Assembly (NCBI GenBank): GCA_900557655.1
Contig: USTX01000036.1
Coordinates: 1 to 6,557 of the forward strand
DNA from: an uncultured Eubacteriales bacterium
GTDB lineage: Bacteria; Bacillota; Clostridia; Christensenellales; UBA1242
Direction of reading: 5' to 3'
Length of the DNA: 6,557 nt
A program made the translations under genes and the position numbers. This document shows, piece by piece, positions 1 to 4,987 of the stretch (position 1 is its first letter; each line of letters opens with the position of its first letter). Below the pieces are notes generated by a model. It worked only from the letters and a program-made list of their open reading frames with translations. It did no database searches and had not been told where the DNA came from.

Positions 1-71
1 CCCTCCCCGGGTTCGAACCGGGGGCGTTTCGCTTAGGAGGCGAACCCTCTATCCAGCTGAGGTATAGAGAC
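1..71 (-). tRNA. tRNA-Arg(CCT), 3' end cut by the window edge
   Basis: Read on the minus strand, this folds as a tRNA. The anticodon stem is TTCGC/GCGAA around the loop CTCCTAA (positions 39-33), giving anticodon CCT at 37-35, which reads AGG (Arg). The T arm is CCCGG-TTCGAAC-CCGGG (22-6) and is perfectly paired. The D arm is CCTC...GAGG, and the variable loop is 5 nt. The acceptor is only partly visible: five of the seven 3' bases (GAGGG) are inside the window, and the CCA end is not. Against the 5' strand GTCTCTA it pairs with one G-T wobble and an A-G mismatch at the base of the stem, so the 5' acceptor strand is imperfect. No good promoter lies directly upstream in the 72-268 spacer. It may be transcribed from the promoter at 343-371, through the tRNA fragment at 269-308. 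Confidence 0.88.
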
Positions 72-268
72 ATATATGTATTATCGTTGATTTTTGACTT
101 TTCTGCACTTTGTATGGAATGCTTTTCACAACGAAGTGACCGACTGCGTTGCAACCGGAACGGTGTTAAACTTGTTGCATCAAAAATTGTTGAGAAAACT
201 TCGATTCCCGGTCTTGCTTTTGATTAGAGCAATCACTTCTGCCCCCAAGGTATCAGGTTGACCGAATT
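72..268. other. Spacer between intact and broken tRNA-Arg, no gene recognised
   Basis: This 197-bp stretch separates the tRNA-Arg from the tRNA-Arg fragment. I looked on both strands for a continuation of the broken tRNA, another tRNA, an integrase remnant or a promoter. The only short reading frame of note is a 37-codon plus-strand ORF (114-227) without a ribosome binding site, which I do not call. Base composition is less AT-rich than the true intergenic gaps here, which suggests it may be remnant coding or element DNA. An EcoRI-type GAATTC sits exactly at its border with the tRNA fragment (264-269). Confidence 0.5.
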
Positions 269-308
269 CTTAGGAGGCGAACGCTCTATCCTGCTGAGCT
301 ACGGCTGC
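269..308 (-). pseudogene. tRNA-Arg(CCT) 5' fragment, broken just after the anticodon loop
   Basis: On the minus strand this is a textbook 5' half of a tRNA: acceptor strand GCAGCCG (308-302), TA, D arm GCTC...GAGC, anticodon stem strand TTCGC (281-277), and loop CTCCTAA with anticodon CCT at 274-272. After one further G (269) the sequence no longer follows a tRNA. The 3' anticodon stem would be GAATT and cannot pair, and no T arm or matching acceptor follows. It shares 14 exact bp (269-282) with the complete gene (32-45), extended to about 30 bp with two mismatches. The D-stem closing pair differs in a compensatory way (G-C here, C-G there), so this came from a distinct functional tRNA gene and is not a simple duplicate. 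It is preceded by a good promoter (343-371). Its transcript cannot make a normal tRNA. Confidence 0.75.
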
Positions 309-313
309 ATAAG

Positions 314-330
314 TGGCACAAATTGTGCCA
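314..330. repeat. 17-bp perfect palindrome in the tRNA leader
   Basis: TGGCACAAATTGTGCCA has 8-bp arms with perfect two-fold symmetry around a central A. It lies between the -10 box of the promoter at 343-371 and the tRNA fragment start at 308, so it would fall in the first ~25 transcribed bases. It could be an operator half-site pair, or in RNA a TGGCAC/GTGCCA hairpin with a 5-nt loop. It has no T tract on either strand, so it is not an intrinsic terminator. Confidence 0.6.
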
Positions 331-342
331 TAAACCTTACAT

Positions 343-371
343 AGTATATCACCACTATTTAATTTTGACAA
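343..371 (-). promoter_or_regulatory. Sigma-A-type promoter of the tRNA-Arg locus
   Basis: On the minus strand, -35 TTGTCA (366-371) and -10 TATACT (343-348) are separated by exactly 17 bp. Each box matches the consensus at 5 of 6 positions. Predicted transcription starts near 336-337, about 28 nt upstream of the tRNA fragment, with the palindrome at 314-330 in the leader. Position and strength fit a stable-RNA promoter that once drove the tRNA now broken at 269. Confidence 0.7.
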
Positions 372-386
372 TAACTTTTTAAAATT

Positions 387-437
387 TTAAATTAATTATT
401 AAGTTTTTTGGTTCATTGATATTAATTTAATTATTAA
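387..437. repeat. Two AT-only 16-bp direct repeats in the gap after the 299-residue gene
   Basis: TTAAATTAATTATTAA (387-402) and TTAATTTAATTATTAA (422-437) match at 15 of 16 positions, 35 bp apart, in very AT-rich DNA between the end of the upstream gene (486) and the tRNA promoter. I see no convincing intrinsic terminator for the 299-residue gene in the gap. The repeat may be only low-complexity sequence. Confidence 0.3.
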
Positions 438-485
438 AAATCTTTTTGCCATACAGTTTTATCTGATATTGATAGTTGAATGCCA

Positions 486-1385
486 TTATTTAAATGTTAA
501 AATAATTCCGTTTTTATTACCCGAAACGGTGCTCGAAAATTTTGCTTCGCCCAACAGTCCAAGCCCCTTTTTAACCACATCTCCAAACTGCTGATTAATT
601 TTTTCAATGGTCATCTCTTCATTCTTTGGATAAATAAACGATATTAAAAGGTTTAAAAGAATCTCGCTCTGCTTGCTAGTTCGGCCGTTGATTGCAATTT
701 TAGAGTTTGAATAAACCCACTCGCCGTCAACAATACTTACGTTAAAATTGACGTTTATAAACAATTTTTTCGGCACAATCATATTAAGCAAAAACAGCGG
801 CATCTCCATCTCGGCAGCCATTTGCTCGCGCACAGACGACGTGTCAAGTTTAAGCGTAAACACAACGTTGGCCGAATCGGGGTCAACCACGCCATCAACC
901 TTGGTTGGCTTAATTATCGTTTCAAGCATTGTAAACGATAGCGTGTTTAAGTATTTTAGGTCAGGAAGTTTTTCCGCCATCACGCCCGACTTTAACATCT
1001 CGCCCAAAACGCTTGCAAGCTCTTTATCCGTCAGTTGTGTGCTTGATTCAGGTGTTGGTGCAACGTGCCCTTCGCCAATCTCGCTGTAATTAAGGCGCCC
1101 CGTTGATTCAAGTTTAGGGAACCCAACCGCTATAAGTTTATCCTCCGCCGACGCAAGGTCAGCGCTTGAAAACCCGTTGGTTACAATATCTGTTTCATTA
1201 TTACTGTTATAAAGCGTGCCCATCATTTGAACAAGCTCGCCCATATTATGTATCCCATACATGCCGAAATAGCGTGGTACAACCGTTTTATCAAGGATAA
1301 AATACCCGCCAACAACCAGCCCAGCCAAAAACACAAGCACAATCAAAAGCGCAACAAAAAAACGTAACGTTTTATTCTTTTTCAT
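486..1385 (-). CDS. Membrane-anchored extracytoplasmic protein of unknown function
   Basis: This is a 299-residue protein that I do not recognise. The N-terminus is KKNKTLR followed by one hydrophobic segment (about residues 9-31), with no lipobox, so it is likely a signal anchor with residues 32-299 outside the membrane. The exported part has no cysteine and no catalytic motif I can name. It contains a helical stretch TDKELASVLGEMLKS (119-133), then alternating beta-like segments (about 173-181 and 208-232), and a C-terminal ILLNLLISF (242-250) before a second amphipathic region ending in ILTF. This layout suits a lipid- or envelope-associated domain, which is a guess. The start ATG overlaps the stop of the 39-codon gene upstream by ATGA. 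There is no separate promoter in front, so translation is probably coupled to that gene. Confidence 0.85.
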   Translation of the reverse strand: MKKNKTLRFFVALLIVLVFLAGLVVGGYFILDKTVVPRYFGMYGIHNMGELVQMMGTLYNSNNETDIVTNGFSSADLASAEDKLIAVGFPKLESTGRLNYSEIGEGHVAPTPESSTQLTDKELASVLGEMLKSGVMAEKLPDLKYLNTLSFTMLETIIKPTKVDGVVDPDSANVVFTLKLDTSSVREQMAAEMEMPLFLLNMIVPKKLFINVNFNVSIVDGEWVYSNSKIAINGRTSKQSEILLNLLISFIYPKNEEMTIEKINQQFGDVVKKGLGLLGEAKFSSTVSGNKNGIILTFK

Positions 1386-1501
1386 AGCCCCGCCACCGCC
1401 GCGTTAAGTTGCCCTTTAAAAATCAAAAGCATAACCACTACCCCAGCAATTATAAGGCCAATCAGTTTCAAAATACTAAACCTTTTGCCAAAAAGCCCCA
1501 T
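1382..1501 (-). CDS. 39-residue single-span membrane peptide, coupled to the downstream gene
   Basis: This short gene starts at ATG 1499-1501 and stops with TGA 1382-1384, which overlaps the next start as ATGA. An AAGGAG ribosome binding site at 1509-1514 lies 7 nt before the start, and a promoter (1521-1550) is directly upstream. The peptide has a basic amphipathic start (MGLFGKRFSILK), one hydrophobic span (about residues 13-28, LIGLIIAGVVVMLLIF) and a short tail, KGQLNAAVAGL. A cytoplasmic N-terminus is likely from the positive charges. I know no family for it. Signal, spacing, overlap and composition make it a real gene, most likely a small membrane partner of the membrane-anchored 299-residue protein. 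It could alternatively serve mainly to load ribosomes onto the second gene. Confidence 0.72.
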   Translation of the reverse strand: MGLFGKRFSILKLIGLIIAGVVVMLLIFKGQLNAAVAGL

Positions 1502-1520
1502 CGCGCTTCTCCTTATCACC

Positions 1521-1550
1521 ATTATACCCAATCGCGCCCCCGCAAGTCAA
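1521..1550 (-). promoter_or_regulatory. Promoter of the two-gene membrane protein operon, very short leader
   Basis: On the minus strand, -35 TTGACT (1545-1550) and a perfect -10 TATAAT (1521-1526) are 18 bp apart. Transcription would start near 1514, at or next to the first base of the AAGGAG ribosome binding site (1509-1514), giving a leader of only about 13 nt. The spacer is unusually GC-rich for an intergenic region here. Confidence 0.7.
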
Positions 1551-1564
1551 ACATTTTTATACTT

Positions 1565-1589
1565 AAAAAGCCGCCACAAAAGGCGACTT
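1565..1589 (-). terminator. Intrinsic terminator after the dehydrogenase gene
   Basis: On the minus strand, AAGTCGCC (1589-1582) pairs with GGCGGCTT (1575-1568) as an 8-bp stem with one G-T wobble around a 6-nt loop. The stem runs directly into a five-T tract (1569-1565). It lies about 40 bp past the stop codon at 1629 and before the next promoter, separating the two units. Confidence 0.72.
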
Positions 1590-1628
1590 ATAAAACAAAT
1601 ATCTCATTTATTCTTAATATTTAATTGA

Positions 1629-2687
1629 TTAAAACTTAACGTGATAGGTAAGCTCACCAAGTTTGTCAGTCGTCACGTAGCCCGCTGGCGCGTTGATAAG
1701 GTCAGGAAGGCGGTTAACAATAGATGCGCACGTAAGCTCAACGGTAGCAGGGCGATTAACCGTTACCGTGGTGGTTGGCTCACCTTCAATTGTCCATTCA
1801 TTGCAGTCAAACTCGTCTGGCCCATAAACCTTGCCAATACATTCGGTTATAAGCGTGATGCCCTCTTTGGTTTCGGTTGTAACAACCGCACTCATACCCG
1901 TTGCGTAACCCTTAGGGATTTTCATATTAAGCGTTTTGCTTACAAGGTCTTTTTTGTAAGTCTGTGGCACACACTTTTGGGTTTGACGCACAACGGTAAG
2001 ACCCAGTTTTTCACAAAGCCAGCCGTTAACCGTCCACATATATGATGGGCTGTATTCGCCTTTTTTTATAATCTCGTGGCGCGCTTCGTCACTGATTCTG
2101 TCAGCACTGGCGATTTTTTCGTCAAACTCTTTAAGGCTTAGCCCTGCCCCGTGCACCTGGGCAAGCGCAATGCCATAGTCTTCTACGTTATAGCTGCTGC
2201 GGCCGCGGATGGTTTTAACCGTTTGCGTTGTACCACAAAGGCTTGAAATAAGCTGACCCCAAGAGAAATCTTGATACCCACTGCCTGACAAGGTGCAGTT
2301 GTTTTCTTTGGCCACTTTATCAAGCTTTTTGGTCATTTTTTCATTACTGTTCCAAGGGAAAAACGCTTCTTCGCACGTCGTGATAGCATTAACACCACAT
2401 TTTGCGCAAATCATAAACGAGTCATAAATGTCGCTTAAAAGGCTCATCGTTGTGATGATAGCAACATCGGGTTTTGTGCGTTTAAGCTCAGCTTCAAGGT
2501 CTTTTGCGTGCGCAACCACAACGCCGACCTTGCTTGTTCCCATGATAACGCCGATATCCTTGCCAACACGGTTAGGGTCAATATCAACACCGCCAACAAC
2601 AACGCCACCCTTTTCAAATACATAGCGCATAGTGTACACCGCCATTTTGCCACAACCAATTTGAAAGACTTTAATTTGTTTTTTCAT
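1629..2687 (-). CDS. 2,4-diaminopentanoate dehydrogenase-like NAD(P)-dependent oxidoreductase (DapB fold)
   Basis: This 352-residue protein has a Rossmann nucleotide-binding start, VFQIGCGKMA (residues 7-16; G11, G13), followed by an acidic residue at the end of the second strand (VDID, D35/D37). An acid there usually means NAD(H) preference. The middle segment TTCEEAFFPW (103-112) and SGSGYQD (134-140), and the C-terminal NRLPDLINAPAGYVTT (325-340), follow the pattern of the clostridial ornithine-degradation enzyme 2,4-diaminopentanoate dehydrogenase (Ord) and its relatives, often labelled dihydrodipicolinate reductase. Length is normal for that group (about 350). The start is set by AGGAGA 8 nt upstream (2695-2700). 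The usual ornithine-pathway partners (ornithine racemase, aminomutase, thiolase-like genes) are absent here, so the real substrate may be another diamino or amino acid. True DapB is much shorter (about 250-270), so lysine biosynthesis is unlikely. Confidence 0.75.
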   Translation of the reverse strand: MKKQIKVFQIGCGKMAVYTMRYVFEKGGVVVGGVDIDPNRVGKDIGVIMGTSKVGVVVAHAKDLEAELKRTKPDVAIITTMSLLSDIYDSFMICAKCGVNAITTCEEAFFPWNSNEKMTKKLDKVAKENNCTLSGSGYQDFSWGQLISSLCGTTQTVKTIRGRSSYNVEDYGIALAQVHGAGLSLKEFDEKIASADRISDEARHEIIKKGEYSPSYMWTVNGWLCEKLGLTVVRQTQKCVPQTYKKDLVSKTLNMKIPKGYATGMSAVVTTETKEGITLITECIGKVYGPDEFDCNEWTIEGEPTTTVTVNRPATVELTCASIVNRLPDLINAPAGYVTTDKLGELTYHVKF

Positions 2688-2717
2688 TTTGTTTTCTCCT
2701 TTATTTATTTTTTTATA

Positions 2718-2746
2718 TTTTAATAAATTTTCCCAACCCTTGTCAA
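2718..2746 (-). promoter_or_regulatory. Probable promoter of the dehydrogenase gene
   Basis: A perfect -35 TTGACA is present on the minus strand (2741-2746). At 17 bp the -10 is only TTAAAA (2718-2723). A better TATAAA (2712-2717) sits too far away (23 bp). The position, between the upstream terminator (2780-2807) and the ribosome binding site at about 2696-2700, supports a promoter, but the -10 assignment is uncertain. Confidence 0.45.
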
Positions 2747-2779
2747 ATATAAACGCACTTCCTCCAAATTTACCCCCAC

Positions 2780-2807
2780 AAAAAAATAGAGGCCTAAACC
2801 TCTATTT
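2780..2807 (-). terminator. Intrinsic terminator after the synthetase gene
   Basis: AAATAGAGG (2807-2799 on the minus strand) pairs perfectly with CCTCTATTT (2792-2784), a 9-bp stem with a 6-nt loop. Counting the stem's last three bases, it ends in a run of seven Ts (2786-2780). It begins 11 bp after the stop codon at 2819. Confidence 0.8.
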
Positions 2808-2818
2808 AAGCATACCTT

Positions 2819-4822
2819 TTAGGCTTTAATGCTTTCTCTTTTGAAAAAGTCTACGCGCGGCTCCAAGAATTTAAATTCTGGCTTATTAGGCGTTTTCATA
2901 ACATCATAGGCTGATTTGAATATTGATGGCCACATAAACACCTCATCAGTAAACCCAAAATACTCTTTAAGCATATCCGTGCCTTTTTGTTCGATAGGAC
3001 GAACCATCGCCATCGCCGTTCTTAAAATATGCAACGCGTCAATCATCTCTTGCGCTTGCATTTCGGGTGTTATTGACTTGTCTGAAAAGTTCATAATACG
3101 CGCCCAATCTTTGTTTGCATTTCTTAGATAAACATCGATTAATGAAATAATCTTGTGCATCTGCGCCTGATACATATACTGCTCGTAAGACAAAATCACG
3201 TTAAGCGACCTTTCAAGAACCTCGCTTGATACCTCACCCACGGGCATCTTGCCATCAAACTTGTTTTGAAGAGTGTAAAGAATTGACCTAGCAAGGCGGT
3301 TAAATATGTTAAACAGCAAATCGCCTTGTGCTTCAACTGGGTCTTTGCCCGGAAAGTCTGGGTCGGTGTAAATCTTTGACTTGAATTGAAATTGGTTAGT
3401 TTCAAGGCCTTGCGCAAGAAAATGCATTTTAAGTTGATCAACTGAATAGTTTTCAAGCAATTCTTCGGCGGTTGGCGCTTTAAACTTACCACTGCTGCTG
3501 GCCTTTGCGTTTTTAAATAGTACATGCTTGTTTGACACAATTTTTGGCTTTATAAACTGATTAGAACCCGCATTTGCCTTGTTATACGCCTCAAACATGG
3601 CCGGCTCAACAACGGCATAGAAATAAATATTGTCTTCGCCAATAAATTGCCAAGCCTCACAATCAGGGTTACACCACCAATCCTTCCACGTTTCATGGCT
3701 CCCCTTTTGTTTTAAATAATATTCAGTAAACGAAACTGGCGCCCAAAGTGACTCTGGCCAAACCCAAAACGACTTAATATTGCTGTTTTCAAGCGCCGCG
3801 CTTTTAGGCACTTTAAGCCCCCAGTTAACGTCGCCCGTTAACCTGAATGGGAAAAGTGCATTGCTTGTTTTGCACCTTACGCCCTCTTTAACAAATAATT
3901 CGCGCGCGATATCACGGTCTTCAATGTTAACAAATTCAAGCTGATAAAGGTCACCTTTGTTAGGCTCAATCGTTTTAAACTCAGGAAGTTTGGCGCGAAG
4001 ACCGTCAACCTGCTCCATATATTTTTTATTAACAAATATAACAGGATTTCTTAAATAGTCATTAATTATGGTAAGCATAAATGATCGCGTTGATGCGTTT
4101 TTAGCGCAATAATCAACCCACTCATGCAAATCGTTTTTGAATTTATCAAGCGGGAAATACCAGTTTTGTGCCTTTCTTAACTCTGGCACAGTGTTTGTAA
4201 GCGTGCTTACTGGGTTTATCAGTTCTTCTGGCTGATATTGATGGCCAAGCGCACATTCATCCGCATAGCCAACCTCCGACGCACACCCCTCGATTGGGCA
4301 TTTACCAACAACCTGCCTACCATTTAAAAACTTATTAAGTTTTGTGTCATAAAATTGTAACGAGTCACTAAGTTTAAGGTATCCGCCTGATGAAAGCTTA
4401 TCAAAAATCTCTTTGCCCATTGCCTCATGTGTTGAAACAAATGGGTCAAGGCAAGACGCCGCAAAAAGATTGAGGCTTATATTATATCTATCAAGCGTAC
4501 GCTTTTGGTCGTCATGATGAAGTTTAACAAAATCCGCAATCGAGCCTTCAAAAGTTTTGTCATTTATAGCAATACGATACCTTTCTTCGGTAGGAGAACC
4601 AAACCCGTCCGTCCCCGAAACAAAAATAACATTATCTTCGCCAATATTATTGCGCATAAAGCGCGCAAAAGCATCTGCCCAAATAAAAACGGCCGCCAAA
4701 TGCCCAATATGAAGTTTTTTGTTACCGTTTGGCATACCGCCAGTTATAACAACCTTTTTAGGCCACTTTGGTCTTCTGCTAAAACGCGGGTTATTTTCAA
4801 TTAATTTAGAATAAATATTCAT
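2819..4822 (-). CDS. Divergent methionyl-tRNA synthetase-like class I aminoacyl-tRNA synthetase
   Basis: This 667-residue protein aligns along its length with bacterial MetRS. It has the HIGH motif (LHIGH, residues 37-41), then SGTDGFGSP (69-77, compare ADDAHGTP or GTDEHG). A zinc knuckle has C175, C180, C190 and H194 as ligands, where E. coli MetRS has four Cys. The nucleotide loop is KASSS (440-444) in place of KMSKS. The helical anticodon domain keeps N505, R509 and W573 at the places of E. coli N391, R395 and W461, which read CAU. The methionine pocket differs: ALPY becomes GMPN (N32 for Tyr15), WLDAPIGY becomes WPESLWAP (355-362), and YFH becomes YFY (Y402 for His301). About 60 extra residues lie near 258-325. 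There is no C-terminal tRNA-binding domain of the kind found on dimeric MetRS. The start at MNIY is set by GGAG 6 nt upstream. It may be a MetRS paralogue with another substrate or role; whether the genome has a normal metG is unknown. Confidence 0.85.
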   Translation of the reverse strand: MNIYSKLIENNPRFSRRPKWPKKVVITGGMPNGNKKLHIGHLAAVFIWADAFARFMRNNIGEDNVIFVSGTDGFGSPTEERYRIAINDKTFEGSIADFVKLHHDDQKRTLDRYNISLNLFAASCLDPFVSTHEAMGKEIFDKLSSGGYLKLSDSLQFYDTKLNKFLNGRQVVGKCPIEGCASEVGYADECALGHQYQPEELINPVSTLTNTVPELRKAQNWYFPLDKFKNDLHEWVDYCAKNASTRSFMLTIINDYLRNPVIFVNKKYMEQVDGLRAKLPEFKTIEPNKGDLYQLEFVNIEDRDIARELFVKEGVRCKTSNALFPFRLTGDVNWGLKVPKSAALENSNIKSFWVWPESLWAPVSFTEYYLKQKGSHETWKDWWCNPDCEAWQFIGEDNIYFYAVVEPAMFEAYNKANAGSNQFIKPKIVSNKHVLFKNAKASSSGKFKAPTAEELLENYSVDQLKMHFLAQGLETNQFQFKSKIYTDPDFPGKDPVEAQGDLLFNIFNRLARSILYTLQNKFDGKMPVGEVSSEVLERSLNVILSYEQYMYQAQMHKIISLIDVYLRNANKDWARIMNFSDKSITPEMQAQEMIDALHILRTAMAMVRPIEQKGTDMLKEYFGFTDEVFMWPSIFKSAYDVMKTPNKPEFKFLEPRVDFFKRESIKA

Positions 4823-4828
4823 AATTTT

Positions 4829-4832
4829 CTCC
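4829..4832 (-). promoter_or_regulatory. Ribosome binding site that fixes the synthetase start
   Basis: GGAG on the minus strand lies 6 nt before ATG 4820-4822. The next in-frame ATG upstream (4832-4834) overlaps this site, and the frame beyond it runs through the promoter region. The longer readings (696 residues from 4909, or 671 from 4834) are therefore not credible starts. Confidence 0.75.
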
Positions 4833-4871
4833 ATTAAAAATTTTAAATGTCTTAAAATTTTACATGTGTAA

Positions 4872-4900
4872 ATTATAGTGCAAATCATAAAAAATGTCAA
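4872..4900 (-). promoter_or_regulatory. Perfect consensus sigma-A promoter of the synthetase gene
   Basis: On the minus strand, TTGACA (4895-4900), 17 bp, TATAAT (4872-4877): both boxes match the consensus exactly with optimal spacing. Transcription would start near 4865, leaving a leader of only about 43 nt. That is too short for a T-box or SAM riboswitch, both common ahead of Bacillota synthetase or methionine genes. Expression is probably strong and not regulated by tRNA-sensing antitermination. Confidence 0.85.
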
Positions 4901-4929
4901 TAAAATCAAATATTTGAACTCAAATAAAT

Positions 4930-4963
4930 AAAAAAGGGCTTTTAACCCATTTGTTAAAAGTCC
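4930..4963 (-). terminator. Intrinsic terminator after the ABC exporter gene
   Basis: On the minus strand, GGACTTTTAAC (4963-4953) pairs with GTTAAAAGCCC (4946-4936), 11 bp with a single A-C mismatch and a 6-nt loop, followed by six Ts (4935-4930). It lies 24 bp past the stop codon at 4988 and upstream of the synthetase promoter. Confidence 0.78.
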
Positions 4964-4987
4964 TAATAAAAAATTTAATACAACAAC

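Noticed and set aside
151..169. A distant 3' acceptor for the broken tRNA: CGGTTGC on the minus strand pairs with GCAGCCG
   Set aside because: No T arm precedes it and no CCA or plausible discriminator context follows. A 7-bp match with a wobble is expected by chance at roughly one in ten in a spacer this long.
114..227. 37-codon plus-strand ORF in the spacer
   Set aside because: No ribosome binding site, no recognisable protein features, and the frame continues open into the antisense of the tRNA. Too little to call a gene.
72..308. Group I intron in tRNA-Arg(CCT), as known from some proteobacteria
   Set aside because: The downstream copy has its own full 5' half, and the acceptor strand GCAGCCG of the fragment does not pair with the 3' acceptor GAGGG of the complete gene. 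An intron would not duplicate the 5' exon, and I see no group I core.
1409..1624. 71-codon plus-strand ORF across the promoter and terminator
   Set aside because: It is antisense to the 39-codon gene, its promoter and the terminator, has low-complexity Lys/His/Pro content and no ribosome binding site.
1641..2045. Plus-strand ORF of 134 codons inside the dehydrogenase gene
   Set aside because: Shadow frame of a well-supported minus-strand gene with no initiation signals. The same applies to the other overlapping frames inside the synthetase and ABC genes.
4823..4909. 29-residue N-terminal extension of the synthetase
   Set aside because: It would be translated from inside the promoter (-10 at 4872-4877), before the predicted transcription start. 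The GGAG site selects ATG 4820-4822.
4823..4987. T-box leader in front of the synthetase gene
   Set aside because: The gap is filled by a terminator for the previous gene, a consensus promoter and a ~43-nt leader. No antiterminator or specifier structure fits.
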